A stretch of 64,000 bases of DNA from Urechis unicinctus. Taxonomy: Eukaryota > Annelida > Polychaeta > Xenopneusta > Urechidae. Made by a program: the position numbers and the translations under genes. Under the pieces are notes generated by a model, which was given only the letters and a program-made list of their open reading frames with translations, did not search any database and was not told where the DNA came from. The stretch spans positions 26,713,219-26,777,218 of the forward strand of contig CM067343.1 in assembly GCA_034190875.2 (NCBI GenBank), given 5' to 3'. Shown one piece after another: positions 35,281 to 51,169 of the stretch. Numbering within the stretch: the stretch's first letter is position 1; each line of letters begins with the position of its first letter.

Positions 35281-38052
35281 GACCGTTTTCCAATACATCC
35301 CTTTTTCTTTTGAAATCGATCAACGCCGCCATGATTAAGGTTGTACTGATTACTTTCCTCAGGCACAATATCTTTGCAGGGGTCATATCAACATAAAAGG
35401 AAATTCAATTCAAAGCTTCCAGTGACTTTGTATAGCAACTACAAAAAGAGTGATTGAATGATCTTTATGTAAAGTTAATCTCATAAGGCAAATTGCAAAG
35501 TAAAAACACCATTAACAATGTGGCAAATGTCAAATATTGAGTTCCATGCATTTTTTTCGTTTCCTAAGGCTCATGATTCTTAACATGTATATGTTTCGAA
35601 GGACATTGTATCGATAATATATTAGCTCAAATCATACTGTAGTGAGCGGTAGGGCACCTATCAAATATAGTTTCCTTGTAAATGCAGAGGAGGCAGAGAA
35701 TATTGCAAGCCTGTTGAAGCAAAAGATTGAATTTATCCAAGGCTAGGTTGTTTTATTGGCCGCGACAAAGTGTAATAAGATGGCACAGGCAATAAGTGTA
35801 ATGCCGTTACTGCCAAGTGACAAGTAAACTAAACGATTCGTCATCACGAACATCCGCTTTAAATATATTTGTTTCATCATGGTAGTGAGCTGTTTCATCA
35901 TGGTAGTGATAGTCGATGGTCGATAACTGATTATAACTCTCTCGGGATTACTAAATTAACAGTTTAGAAAAGCCGTACGTTAAACAAAGGACATGGAAAT
36001 GTGACGAGGAGGAAACCCAGCGATGTTTAACTGTATGTTGTCTACCGGCCGAGGCTTCCTGTCATCTCTGTTGATGTCACGTTATATTAGATCATTTAGG
36101 ATGATGCTATAGCGCAGGCGGTCGAACAACACAGGGTACATTCGACTGCTATTTGAGGCACATTACCAGCAGGTATTCCGGAACCAATTAGAGAAACATC
36201 GTCGAGAGTTCTGAATATAGATGATGTTATTTCTATGTGATATTGCATTGGTGCTTTATGCTGCTGAATGGTCGCAGCAAATGCGAGGCCCACCGGATGT
36301 ACGTTGGAAAACCTTCAAAGAAGGAATTGAGTTTAATAAGCCGGTTAAATCAACGGGTTCGTGATAAGTAATAACACATGAGTTGACTCATCCCTCACAT
36401 CGCGATTTTATCAGCATCGTACTTTCATCTCGTTTTGGATAGTACAGTCCATGGCATTGGCTTTGAGGCAAAGTATAAATACATCAAATGCTACAGGGTA
36501 CATAGGCAGTAATTCAAAAGCACTGCCGTAGGTGCTCTTAAACGCTAAAATACAAATTAAGGTTAACGGTTCGAGATTTTTTTCGTTTATACGGCTTGTA
36601 ATAACACCATCCTACATACTCCCTTATTGCTCGTCCTGTTTTGAATTATTCCAAGCCCTAAAAGCCAATTCAGCTAGGAGGAAATAGATGCGCTAATTTT
36701 CTGATTCAGCTATGAGACTTATGATCATTTTAATACGATGCTTGAAAGGTTGTGATGTTTTTTCGACGTTTTGCATTGATAAGATCACCACTTACACAAT
36801 GGATGACTGTTCCGTGAAAATAATCACCTCGCCTCCCAGAATGAATGGCCTTTCTCGACCATTAACATAAATCTAATAAACACAAAAACATCGTCCTTTG
36901 GGAGATATCCCAAAGTTATTTTGGCTAAACAGTATGCATGTGTCACAACCATTCACGTAAATAGTAAAACCGCATAATAACATAATAAAAGGGTACGTGC
37001 TGCTGGAAGCTGTATGGATAAGATTAGTGGTGAATAACTTTCGCGGTGAATAACTTTCTAAGTAGAGTTTGCAAGCATAATGGTTTTCTGGAAATGTTAT
37101 GACAATACACTGGGGGTTAGCTTTGTTAAAACGTTGATGCATTAATGAGAATATTGCAATAAAATAAATATAATAAATGCCTGAAATATCATCACTCGTT
37201 GCATCAAGAGCTAGTTTCTCATCAACAAAACCATGTATGGCATTACTTTAAAATGAACTTTGTCAGGGTTACAATTTAAACAAAAAGAACCAAAGAAACT
37301 TGATCGCATAACTTGTTTGACAGATGGAGTTATCTGTGCAGGCATATTGTTCAGAAGACAATTACGGCAGTTTCCTGACTACAGAAAGGTCCAGGTTCAT
37401 AAAGACATAAAGTTGCATTTCCGTGTGCTTCACGTGTAGGCATTTTGCTGGTCTACCTGAGTTTGGTTGTGTGGCTGTACAACGTTTGACATGCCGAAGC
37501 ATTATCGCTGTGCGTGACATAACCAGCTGTAAAAACAAATTGAGAAGTATTGAATGATACATGTGGTGGATAATTTATTGTAAAAATAAATTGAACTATA
37601 AACGAATTATTATAATTGCAGCCCCACCGTGCAATCAAATATAGCGGGTTCATAGGGAGACTAAACGTAGACAATGAGAGCTCGAGACTTGCAATTATAT
37701 TCTTAAGTTGCGGTAGATCAGGTATTAATAAATGTCTAGTCAAAGCGTCAACGACTGTCCGTGGCAGCACCATTGTATTAAATACATCTACATTATTGAT
37801 TATTGCACAACTAAACATTAGACAAATCGGGCATATACTGACGGCTTCCAGAACATTATCTTTTCTGGGACACAGCACGATGAAGTCGGCTGATGCAATG
37901 GTATGGATATTGCTGTCAGGGGACTATTTACATAACGCAAATGTGAACAACCGCCGTTAACATTATAAGCTGCAAAATGGACATGTTGGAAGCAACGACC
38001 GGAGTACCCATTTATCTAATCGAGGATGATTTTATTTGACACCTTTGAAGAT
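35281..38052 (+). repeat. Tandem triplication, copy 2 (2772 bp)
   Basis: Nearly identical to copy 1. It differs by a few bases, for example one A fewer in GTAAAAACACC, one more A in AAACAAAAAGAACC, GATGGAGTTATC and CAGAAGACAATT. The last two are shared with copy 3 but not copy 1, so copies 2 and 3 share a more recent ancestor over that part. Confidence 0.97.
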
Positions 38053-40830
38053 GACCGTTTTCCAATACATCCCTTTTTCTTTTGAAATCGATCAACGCCG
38101 CCATGATTAAGGTTGTACTGATTACTTTCCTCAGGCACAATATCTTTGCAGGGGTCATATCAACATAAAAGGAAATTCAATTCAAAGCTTCCAGTGACTT
38201 TGTATAGCAACTACAAAAAGAGTGATTGAATGATCTTTATGTAAAGTTAATCTCATAAGGCAAATTGCAAAGTAAAAACACACCATTAACAATGTGGCAA
38301 ATGTCAAATATTGAGTTCCATGCATTTTTTTCGTTTCCTAAGGCTCATGATTCTTAACATGTATATGTTTCGAAGGACATTGTATCGATAATATATTAGC
38401 TCAAATCATACTGTAGTGAGCGGTAGGGCACCTATCAAATATAGTTTCCTTGTAAATGCAGAGGAGGCAGAGAATATTGCAAGCCTGTTGAAGCAAAAGA
38501 TTGAATTTATCCAAGGCTAGGTTGTTTTATTGGCCGCGACAAAGTGTAATAAGATGGCACAGGCAATAAGTGTAATGCCGTTACTGCCAAGTGACAAGTA
38601 AACTAAACGATTCGTCATCACGAACATCCGCTTTAAATATATTTGTTTCATCATGGTAGTGAGCTGTTTCATCATGGTAGTGATAGTCGATGGTCGATAA
38701 CTGATTATAACTCTCTCGGGATTACTAAATTAACAGTTTAGAAAAGCCGTACGTTAAACAAAGGACATGGAAATGTGACGAGGAGGAAACCCAGCGATGT
38801 TTAACTGTATGTTGTCTACCGGCCGAGGCTTCCTGTCATCTCTGTTGATGTCACGTTATATTAGATCATTTAGGATGATGCTATAGCGCAGGCGGTCGAA
38901 CAACACAGGGTACATTCGACTGCTATTTGAGGCACATTACCAGCAGGTATTCCGGAACCAATTAGAGAAACATCGTCGAGAGTTCTGAATATAGATGATG
39001 TTATTTCTATGTGATATTGCATTGGTGCTTTATGCTGCTGAATGGTCGCACCAAATGCGAGGCCCACCGGATGTACGTTGGAAAACCTTCAAAGAAGGAA
39101 TTGAGTTTAATAAGCCGGTTAAATCAACGGGTTCGTGATAAGTAATAACACATGAGTTGACTCATCCCTCACATCGCGATTTTATCAGCATCGTACTTTC
39201 ATCTCGTTTTGGATAGTACAGTCCATGGCATTGGCTTTGAGGCAAAGTATAAATACATCAAATGCTACAGGGTACATAGGCAGTAATTCAAAAGCACTGC
39301 CGTAGGTGCTCTTAAACGCTAAAATACAAATTAAGGTTAACGGTTCGAGATTTTTTTCGTTTATACGGCTTGTAATAACACCATCCTACATACTCCCTTA
39401 TTGCTCGTCCTGTTTTGAATTATTCCAAGCCCTAAAAGCCAATTCAGCTAGGAGGAAATAGATGCGCTAATTTTCTGATTCAGCTATGAGACTTATGATC
39501 ATTTTAATACGACGATGCTTGAAAGGTTGTGATGTTTTTTTTCGACGTTTTGCATTGATAAGATCACCACTTACACAATGGATGACTGTTCCGTGAAAAT
39601 AATCACCTCGCCTCCCAGAATGAATGGCCTTTCTCGACCATTAACATAAATCTAATAAACACAAAAACATCGTCCTTTGGGAGATATCCCAAAGTTATTT
39701 TGGCTAAACAGTATGCATGTGTCACAACCATTCACGTAAATAGTAAAACCGCATAATAACATAATAAAAGGTTACGTGCTGCTGGAAGCTGTATGGATAA
39801 GATTAGTGGTGAATAACTTTCGCGGTGAATAACTTTCTAAGTAGAGTTTGCAAGCATAATGGTTTTCTGGAAATGTTATGACAATACACTGGGGGTTAGC
39901 TTTGTTAAAACGTTGATGCATTAATGAGAATATTGCAATAAAATAAATATAATAAATGCCTGAAATATCATCACTCGTTGCATCAAGAGCTAGTTTCTCA
40001 TCAACAAAACCATGTATGGCATTACTTTAAAATGAACTTTGTCAGGGTTACAATTTAAACAAAAGAACCAAAGAAACTTGATCGCATAACTTGTTTGACA
40101 GATGGAGTTATCTGTGCAGGCATATTGTTCAGAAGACAATTACGGCAGTTTCCTGACTACAGAAAGGTCCAGGTTCATAAAGACATAAAGTTGCATTTCC
40201 GTGTGCTTCACGTGTAGGCATTTTGCTGGTCTACCTGAGTTTGGTTGTGTGGCTGTACAACGTTTGACATGCCGAAGCATTATCGCTGTGCGTGACATAA
40301 CCAGCTGTAAAAACAAATTGAGAAGTATTGAATGATACATGTGGTGGATAATTTATTGTAAAAATAAATTGAACTATAAACGAATTATTATAATTGCAGC
40401 CCCACCGTGCAATCAAATATAGCGGGTTCATAGGGAGACTAAACGTAGACAATGAGAGCTCGAGACTTGCAATTATATTCTTAAGTTGCGGTAGATCAGG
40501 TATTAATAAATGTCTAGTCAAAGCGTCAACGACTGTCCGTGGCAGCACCATTGTATTAAATACATCTACATTATTGATTATTGCACAACTAAACATTAGA
40601 CAAATCGGGCATATACTGACGGCTTCCAGAACATTATCTTTTCTGGGACACAGCACGATGAAGTCGGCTGATGCAATGGTATGGATATTGCTGTCAGGGG
40701 ACTATTTACATAACGCAAATGTGAACAACCGCCGTTAACATTATAAGCTGCAAAATGGACATGTTGGAAGCAACGACCGGAGTACCCATTTATCTATTCG
40801 AGGATGATTTTATTTGACACCTTTGAAGAT
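38053..40830 (+). repeat. Tandem triplication, copy 3 (about 2778 bp)
   Basis: Third head-to-tail copy. Private differences include ACGACGATGCTTG (three added bases), a longer T run before CGACGTT, AAAGGTTACGTG, CGCACCAAATGCG and ATCTATTCGAGG. It ends at GAAGATG before unrelated sequence TCCAAATAAT. Junctions share only one or two bases with the flanks. Confidence 0.97.
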
Positions 40831-42500
40831 GTCCAAATAATATTACAATCATAATGCCCCCCCCCATAACCTTATTCCAGTGAATGCATACATCTATTAA
40901 TTTGCTGTATTCTTGATCTTATCTAAAATGAATGGAAAAAAACTTGTCCTTGCTGTTTGATAAACGCATAATCAACTTACGGGTTCAAATATGCGTAATT
41001 TGCTCAAAATCATTCCAGGTTACCTGGCCGTGTCATTGTACGGTTATATAATGATGATATAGTAATATAGTGGATTACCTGTTTAGCCTGAATTTAATCG
41101 TGTGCAAAAATTAGCCAAAAATGCATTGTCTGAAATGATTTTATACATTTATATACAGAGAATGCTGTATATGGCCTTTTTTATGTGTAACTGTGGTATG
41201 CGCAATGCTACCTTGTTCATTCAGTCATAAAGCGAAAACGGAATGCGATTTTCTTTGAGCTCAAATGCCTTATGTTCCACCATGTAATGTAAATTATGCT
41301 TCTATTAGCTACGCGCATCATGACACGGCTTCCTGCAAATGAAAACACAATGACCCTACGCATTTATAGGATTGTTGAAATTGCAATAGGTGGGCGAGCC
41401 GTTGGTGGACAAACAGCATAGCTTGTCTAGCTACTGGTGCTGATTTGATATGGATATTTATATTTGTTGACATCGGATGATATAGGCAAGGTGATTTCAT
41501 TCGGCGAGTAAATACAGAAACATTTTGTGCCAAACACATAGAAAACATGTTGTGTGCAGTTTCCAGACCTGACGTAACTATAGAGTATGTGGCTTCGCAA
41601 ACAGGGAAAAGCAGATAATAAACCATGTGGATGTGAAACTAAAGCTAATGATAATAGATGCATATCACATAAAAGAATCAATTTAATTATATGCGTAATC
41701 CTATTAGCAAAGATTTGCGGTTAAATGACGGCGAGGTCAGTATGTATTTTAAATAGGTCAATTTGGAACCTAGTCTGTTTGGTGGTAACCGAATGCATCA
41801 ATCAATAATCTCTAAAACATTGCTTTCATGCAGGCGTATGTTGCTATCCTCTAATTGTCATTTCACTACATTATCAGTGGAACCAATTATCCCAAGTTGG
41901 ATTCAGTAGTCTAAAACGGATCCACATAGAGAATAGTTGGCGATCTAGATCCTGTACAAATGGTCACCATAAAACATGCCGTTGACAATAACTATAACGA
42001 CTCTCGCAAAAGCGAAATTGTCAAGACATTATTGATGATATAAAAGCAAGTATCGTGATTGAACAAAAGTGATTATCATCGAATTATAATTTCAACAACT
42101 TAATCGATTTGAAAATCCGATCGAATAAATTTTGTGTATACTATATAATTTGTTTCTGCCGTACTATCATCAATGGCTTGAAGCGTTCGTTATTTCGACC
42201 AGTTTATCGATCTGTCAAAGTCAAATGACTTGAGTGCAAGCCACTCTTAACAGTTAGGATAATTGTCATTGGACTATTTTCTCTCATGTTTATAATGTTT
42301 GCAATCCATTCCATGTTGCACACAAACCAATTAGTTTGAATTGCGATCCAATCTATTTTGATCGGAATCGTATTTATTTTGATTGCAGTTTAAGAACACG
42401 TTAGTTCCTTTTATTATGATTGTTATCATTAGAATAAGACGGCAATATTTAAAAATAACGCCAGCTCGCCATTGCACCATTTGTCTCCACCAATGGTGCA
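40831..42500. other. No gene recognised
   Basis: A C-run near 40850 is followed by AT-rich sequence. Two overlapping minus-strand frames of 102 and 84 codons (41318-41681) have no splice or family support. Confidence 0.4.
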
Positions 42501-43045
<545 letters not shown>

Positions 43046-43049
43046 TGCA

Positions 43050-46000
43050 GAAGTGTTGTTAGAAAAACCGGCTGAGAATAATTGCTTCCTACTGTTTTAC
43101 GACGGCATTTAAAACATAGCAATTATGCTTCTTGGCAACGGAATTATTTAATTGCAATTAAACAACGCCTGTTCTGTACCATTGTTAACTGTAGACTGCG
43201 CAGAATGCAGCCCTCTTCAACCTCTTTCATTGCACACAATTTAATGCATGCACCTGTTGCCAAATGAAAAGCATCTGTACAATCCTTTACGTACATGCTA
43301 TTGATAGCCACTGATTGCTTCTGCTTTTGTTTGTTCGAAATGAGTGTATGCATAAGTCCGGGACTTTGGTTCCATCATCACAACCTCCTCCTTGTTTGTC
43401 TGACGTTCAACTGAGATGTCTGCATATATGCCTGGGAAAATGGAAAATTCATGACAATGCTTGAAAAGTATCATTCATTGATGTGATTTATTTCGTATAC
43501 ATAGTATTAAGGATAGTGCATGGTAACCGACGGTCATTTGTGTAGTTAGACGAGTCCAGATTAGACAGCAATTGAATTAGAAGCATTTTTATCAATGTGC
43601 TTTTTAGACAATAGTAAAGGAAGATGAACACATAAAAATCATATGGATGCAAAGTTACAACGAGCAAGGCCAATACTGCCGAGTTCTGAGTCCTCAATTT
43701 AAAGACATTACGATGATGATCACATTAACGCCTTAAATTATACACTATTGCAGCGTATTGGAAACTAATAGAGTTAATTAAAAAGCGTATATATTAGACG
43801 CCCATGACGTATCTCCAACTATATAATACTGCACATGATTCAGCATAGCTCCGTCTGGGTACCACCACATGCAGAGTTTGTATTCCATGAAGTGCCTTAA
43901 TGGAATTAATTGCCACTAAATGTGCTTAGCGGGAGGATACCTTAGGTGAGAGGCTAATGTCAACGTTCTCATATGAGGCTTACAAGCTGAGTGTTCACTT
44001 CACAGAGACTTTCGCTAACTAAATTAATTAGTAGTGGCGGAGGGGCGGAGGGAGGCACTCCAATTACTTACCTTAAGGTTTCTTTGACAGTGAAGTATTA
44101 TCAAATGGCTAAAGGGTGCTGAGAAAAGGTTTTGATGCAATTACAGCGACATCCGGTCGGTTAAACGACCCCGTTTTGTATAAGGTGATTTTGGATATGC
44201 ATGCTTCGCCAATGTCTCAATTTAATGAAGCGTCCATTGAAACTAGTCACAATTTCCCCTACTCGTGTACGAATCTATTTCTCACATTTTCTAAACTATA
44301 ATATGTACCTTTAAGTTTGCTTTATATCTATCTTCAGGGTATTGCGACAACAAAGTGATTTACAAACAATGTCTCGTCATTTATGGGATAACTGACACCT
44401 GTTCTTATAAGTTGCATTTGAATTTTATTATAGGATTCAATGAACGCATGAATGCCACATATGTACAATTCCCATCCATCATTAGACACTGTACCTGTGC
44501 TCATATTCCCATGCTTACCACCATGGGTCAGATGATTCATCTGTACAATGCTTGTTAGTGTACTCTTTGTGTGTACGCAAGCCGCAGGCGTGTCGGTCAA
44601 ATTTACAATTGAATTGTCTTGAGTGTAATGTCCTTGGCGCACACAGGTGTTGTGCAGGACAAGTAAACACCTGAAAGGGAAAATGGAATTGAAATGAAAG
44701 GGAATGCAGTCAATGATAACAAATATTTGAACGACGACGAAATCTTTAGGATTCACAAATTTAGATATAGTTGCCCACCGTATACATTTGATTATTAACG
44801 CGAGGTGAGAATATCAACTCTGAGCATTCAATATTGACTCATAAAAACCATTGAGACATTTGACCCTCCCAAAGAAGCCAGCCAGCTGGAAAGGCCACAC
44901 ATCCTTCTGTTGGGCAAGCTCACGAAGTTATCAGCATAATTTTATTAGGAAATATGTCACCCACACGCCCAATACCAACACTTAAATAGTTCTGTCTTGA
45001 ATTCATTTTGGCTTACTTTAACTGCTTCATTGTAGTTCAGCATCAAAGCACGACAATGGAAACGAGCACAAATGGCATTCAGCTTGCATGTTTTTGTCAT
45101 GTTGATCCGCATGCTGCAGTATTAACCATTTAGCAAAACAGCGACATTGTGATTGCCTTAATCTGACGTGCACTGCAGTAAATGTGTTTTCAATAAAAGG
45201 TTATGAATGATCTACAGTTTGTTAGTTCAACCTTATGATATTTACCCGTCGCATTTCCTGACTCACTACATGCTGAGATCCAAGAGCAGGGCTCACACAA
45301 TATACGATTTAGCTTGTCATCAAGATGTGGGGCAGATACGTTGTGACTGAGGCTTTTGCAGATATCCAATAACAGCAACAGCATTCGGCGCTTTGTATGA
45401 TATTTATTTGTGCAATGTAGAAAGAGAAAAACGCTACGCAATTATACAAGGTGTGTTTTATTCTCAAATATACCAAGCCTCTTAGACGCACGAATCGCAG
45501 ATAATTGTCTTCGGATGGTTGTGGATTTGTAGCAATACCGGCAAGCTTAAGAAGCCGGAGCATGGGTTAATTGCGTCGTTCAAACACACAGACAATCATA
45601 TGTGCGCAAGTATTTAGAAAGAAGAAAAAGCTAAGGCACCAAATATTTGACATGCTGAAGAAGCAATTTACGCTTCTAAAAACTAAACCTGTCTGTCCAC
45701 GAAAAAGTAAGATTTATGGGGTCATGTAGTACCAATTGCTTGCGGATAATTACGAGAAGGTGTAGGGGCCATGGGAGAGAATGGACATGTGATCTCATGA
45801 GCAACTAATTGCTTGAGCTCCCTTTACAGCTGACTTGATTTTATCCCACACTACAATGGTTGCTTGATTAGGAAAATAATATCATATCTTAATCAAGTCC
45901 ATATGAATAATAAACATAACCGTTTTTGTCTTTAAGACCCGGTGCACTATCTGGGTGTTGATGCAAAACAACAACGTCTGGAAGTCACGACCATATCACT

Positions 46001-49000
46001 CGTCGCTAATATGTTCACGGAAACAAATGCAACCAGACCAAGGGACTTTACCAAATTAACATATGTAGTCAAATCCTATCAATTCAATGATAACCAATTG
46101 TCATCATATTACTAACAAAGAGTCTAATCGGAAAAGCCATTGTGATTATATCTTACAAAAGAGTCGAATCATGGTGATCTGATAACTTTCATCCTTAACA
46201 TGTTGGCAGATTTTTATAGCAATATCATGATATATATCAGTATGAATATAGCCACAACCCTTATGTCTAGTAAGGTTTCCAAGAATGACGTTCATAATAT
46301 AGAGCTGTATTTTATACAAAGCTATGGACTATGAGACGGTTTTATTACAGCTGTTCGTAGTTTAAAGTCATTTATGTCCACAAAGTCTACATCACACATA
46401 TTTCTGGATGCACTCATCACTTAAGAAATACCTCTCCGATATGTGTGGTTGTCATGCTCAATATTTGTAATAGTTCAAGAAAAATAGTATTGCTGTTGTG
46501 AATAATTTGCACCTGTGGAGCTGTTGAGGAAAATCTTCGCTATGACTTCGCTAGTAGTCATTATTATCAAGTAAGCTAGGCCCCGACGTTATTCATGGTT
46601 AACAACATTGCCAGTTAAACGTGCTGATTAAATACGAATTATTTTATATATCTTGACATCGGGAGGCATAGACAATGTTTCTATATTGGGCAAACGGATA
46701 TCGTTCGGCAAATATATATATTGGCCCCGTCTGTTGCACACACTAAGATATGTAGCGTCCATAGCAGCCCTTGTACGTCGTTGCCAGTCCGGCATCACCT
46801 GAAGTGTAAATGGTTCATACATTTAATCGCGAAACGACTGTCGCCATTTGAATGTTAAAGTTATCTATTTTACAAATTTGCAAATATTATCACGTAATTA
46901 ATCAAGCACGCATTGTCGGATGAAATTATATTTTTTGCTTAATGACGAAACATTATTGACATAACGACAGATCTTTCATGATGTTATTCGGTGCCTAAAG
47001 CATGCAAATACATTATCATAGATAATTCAAAAGCAGTTTGTTCACCAACCACCATAGAGGAGGTATGTTTATGGTTACACACGGGGTAAAGTTGTCTGTG
47101 TAGGTCGCATAGAGATAGTGATCAGATAGCATGCTGCGGATTCCAAATGAACCGCTCTCTCACGATCGAATTTGTCATTGCTTTAATGATAACGTTGTAG
47201 TCCGTCTTATATATCATTGATATAACGCTACCTTTCCGGATCAACATGATATTTCTGTAATAAATTCTAAGCATTAGTACCAGCATTTCCTATTTGACCT
47301 GGATTTTTGACGACAACTATCTCAATTGAGCAAATATTTCCTGCTATGAAGAAGCAAGACACCGTGAAGCAGAGTAGACGATGTTAAATTTCTAGGCAAA
47401 CTTTAAGAGTGACATTATATTGTAGGGATTTATGCCACTTTCACTTGTAACATTGTTTTGAGTCTTCTACTCCCTATCCGTTACCCTTGTAGTTATGTCA
47501 CAAACTTATAAATAACTTGTTGCTCCCACTATGAACAATTCTGAGCATTGAAGTAGCATTTGCGTAGTTGCGAACTTAATACACAGTATTTAAACAATCC
47601 TTAATAGCCCGCAATATTCCTCTCACACACTCAGTACAAGGGGTTTGGTAGCCCTTACAGTTTTGAAGTCTTAGGCGGCTTTGCAAGAACAAGCGTATGG
47701 AAACGGTTGTTACATTGCAGTTTTGCCTTGTGGTCACTTGTTAAGGCAAGAAACGCAGAATGGAAAGTTATAAGGAACCACATATGTCGGTGGCCATGAC
47801 AACAAGTTGGCATTACTTGGCTTACAAGTAAGACGGACGTAAATTGCGATATAGACCTGTAATGTTTAACGCATGAATCCCAATAACACTATACAATCGT
47901 CGTTGATATCTTAAGTATGACGTATTTTTTATCTTGATATCTCCTGTAGCAAAAGCAATATACAGGTCTAATCGTCAGGTGCATAATAAACACACATTGT
48001 GGTTAGTGAGGTGAGGCATATAATGGTTGCAGGTTTGCAACACAATCACGCGAATATCAGATCAACGATGAGTTAATGATGTGAACTCTCACCACAGGTA
48101 GACGTTATGGGACGATTGAATAAACCGATCAATGGTTATCGAGTAAGAGCTTTACAACTCATGGTTCAGACGTATTAGACATGGCTGAAACGTATGTTCT
48201 TTTAGGCTTAAAATTATGTTTACAAGACCTATATGTTAACACAATATAGGTACCACAACTACGATCATATAAGGGCAGTGATGGTAGACATGTATAACTC
48301 ATGTCAACTGAGGTTGAGGTTTTATCATCGGAAAGCAGTGATGATTGCAAAAGGGCAATTATTCATCTGCTGTGACAATAACGAAGTAATTGGGCTGAGA
48401 TCGATAATAAAAAAGGAAGGATTGGAAGTTAGAGATTCATATTGAGTAGTGTGTCTGAATCTGTACACATCTGTTGGCACATGTAATGCTGCGCGTGATT
48501 CAGCTCGACATGTATAAAACCAGATATGTCGTCAGTGTTCAGTGAAGTGCCTATGTGGTAGTTTAGTGTCAATAAATGCTTTGAGCAGGAAGAGACCGGA
48601 GGACAATGGCAAATATAAACGTCTGCTCTGAATAGCAACGACCTGAGTGCTTGCCTAACATAAACTTGCTTTAATTAAACCAGCGGATAGAGATGCACTA
48701 TTGTTAAGTGTAGACGGTGAGAAGAACATTCTCTCTGCATCCATTCATCAATATTCAATGCAATGCTCCTGCTGCCACATAAAAGACATCCGCATGAGTC
48801 TTACAGTACATACCGTTTGCTAGTCACATATTGCGTCAGCTGCTGTTAGTTCCAGGCACTTATATGCAGTGGTAAGGAGCTTTGCTTCAGTCTCAACTTG
48901 GTCTTATCAACGTCCGTTACGTCTACCATACGTTATTTTGCGGCGCATCGTGCACGTGTCATTGTATGGAGCGAGACTGAAGACAAAACAGCTAAACCGT

Positions 49001-49379
49001 TAATCCTGTAATTTAAACGTAACTGCATCATTGACCATTACCTGATTAAACACATGTGCAAAATCATATCAAGGTAAAGCTTTTTAGATTTCAGAGAGTT
49101 GTAGTTGCATTTGGCCCCAAGTGAATGGCAAACAATCCCACCACTACGACTGGTTTAAGTAACGACCTGCGTTGGACCTTTGATAAGTTCGAAAATACCA
49201 GAAAAAATTGGAGCTTAGCCCTCATTACCCACGCGTCTCAAACAGATCTGCAGCAGCAGCGATGTAGACATCTTTATTTTTATTTTACCTTACGTTTTGT
49301 GTTTAAATTGTGCATTAGTGTTGAAAATGAACGAAAATAACATACAAATTCGGCGAAAATGCTATTCTAATGCCAATCA
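43050..49379. other. No gene recognised; old repeat remnants
   Basis: Frames up to 140 codons (44334-44756, minus) lack motifs and splice context. A block at about 43195-43315 (CCTCTTCAACC to TACATGCTATTG) resembles one at about 48735-48825 (TTCATCAATATTC to CATACCGTTTGC), suggesting diverged dispersed repeats. Confidence 0.35.
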
Positions 49380-49870
49380 ATTGATATCTTGCGGCAAGCA
49401 AACGAATGCAATATTCATCCTAGTTGGGTGTATATAATATGATTATGGTAGAACATTCACAACAGCACCTATCTAATCAGCAAATAAACAGGCACCCTGC
49501 TTATGTGGCATTTCTCTTGAATCGTTTGAGAGCTTCTGCTCTATCTTAGTGGTAGTCAATATTTTGCAAGGACGTTGAATAAGGCGAAACGTCGGTTGGT
49601 TGCCGCTAATGGACGCATGTACGTGTTGCCATATATGTGTACCAATAATGCATTAACGGTTACGGCTTAATGCTCTGGTATGACGAAACAGCAGACATGG
49701 CTACAATTGTTAATTTTCAAAGCACACACATAGTACTATGAATACATCTGCTTATATGGTTAAGTGAGGGATACTAAACTGCATTTAGGGGCAGCAAGGC
49801 AAAATGGTAACGAACATTTAAGTACAAAAATGCCGCAGGTTTCTTGGCAAATTGCAAATTGTAACAGTGT
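49380..49870 (+). repeat. Dispersed repeat R2, copy 1
   Basis: Inverted relative to 60170-60660. Shared blocks include GCGGCAAGCAAACGAATGCA, CTAATCAGC, GGCATTTCTCTTGAATCGTT and CCCCTAAATGCAGTTTAGTA (TCCCTAAATGCAGTTTACTA at 60 kb). Similarity looks like roughly 75-85 percent by eye. No coding frame is conserved. Confidence 0.75.
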
Positions 49871-51169
49871 GCCCGTTCGTTAATTATATTGTTGATTAGA
49901 GAAATATAACACTTGTATGAAGTGCTGTGTAGAGGTAGACACCAAATATAGACCATTAATTGTACAATGGTGCTTGCTGAACAATATGAATGACATGTAT
50001 TGAACGCAACGTTCTTGGATAATCAACACTGTTCTCAATGTAACTGCAAGTATACCACCTGATACGTGCTTTTTTATGTTCTTATGCTGTCCCAATGTGT
50101 CTATGTTATGCAATTGATTACCGGACAAGTGGCGTATTGTGAGGAAAGATCATATACGAACGCAGATCTCTTGCTTGTGTGCTACAAGGGATAACTGCGT
50201 TATGGTATTCGATCCTAACTTGATGTTGCATATTGAGAACTAGAGTCAAATTTGGGTTTCAACGTTGGTACTTTAATACCTGCTAGGATGTGAGGGCTTT
50301 ATTATCTGCGATGGTGCCTAGACAAGATCCGGAAGACAGGATCAGCAGAGGTTTCCTACACAATCAATAAAAAACTGTTTTCAAAAGCAATAACCTTCAA
50401 TAAATGTATCAGTGTACATAGTTTGTTTTTTCATTTTTCGAATTCAGCAGCCTTGCAAGCAAGACATAGGAAATGGAAATGAGAGCTGACAGACCGGATT
50501 TATCACATTGGTAAGCAAATTACACAGACAAATACTCATTGATGTGTAAGCGTTTAAATCGAAGTTGGCTATCACGACTGCCATATGTCGACTTCACAAT
50601 CTTCCTTCATTAATCTTAAGTCACCGCTTAACTACTACAAAAATAAGTGATCAAGTGGGATTGCATTGTAGACGGACGTGCTACAGCTTTAGTGTGTACT
50701 TAATATACATACATCGATCAGAAAACTTAACCGCACTGTGAAATCGACTAATTAACAAAGCATAATATTGAGACGGAATAATCATGTTAATGCCTATAAC
50801 CATATGCCTATGCACGATGCCACCAAAGCAAATATTTTGCACTACTGCGTACACCTAATTGTCAGTGCCAAAAAGGGCTCTGTAAATACCCGGCATATCT
50901 TCACGTACACTCGAACAACTCATACTACCATATGTAGTGACGTAAATGGCCGTGAAACATATTTATATTATCGCAAGAATACTAAAGTTTCCTCGGAGGT
51001 CAGATCGCAATTAGTTTCCATATATTTCACGTTACGTGTTTCTGTCATTTGGCCTGTTTGTTGCAGTCTTTAACCTTTCAGAAACGTGAGAGGTTCTTTA
51101 ACTGAGCTGTACCACGGAAACAGTGTTTGTAAGCTCGAGGTTACAAGTGTATAGGTGATCTAGCGAAAT
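49871..51169. other. No gene recognised
   Basis: AT-rich with chance frames up to 101 codons (50768-51073, plus). No repeat or domain identified. Confidence 0.35.

Noticed and set aside
32508..40830. CRISPR-like or satellite interpretation of the triplicated region
   Set aside because: The unit is 2.77 kb with only three copies and no short repeat-spacer pattern; it is a segmental tandem duplication.
44334..44756. 140-codon minus-strand ORF
   Set aside because: No motif, no splice context and no paralogue; it could be chance in 64 kb.
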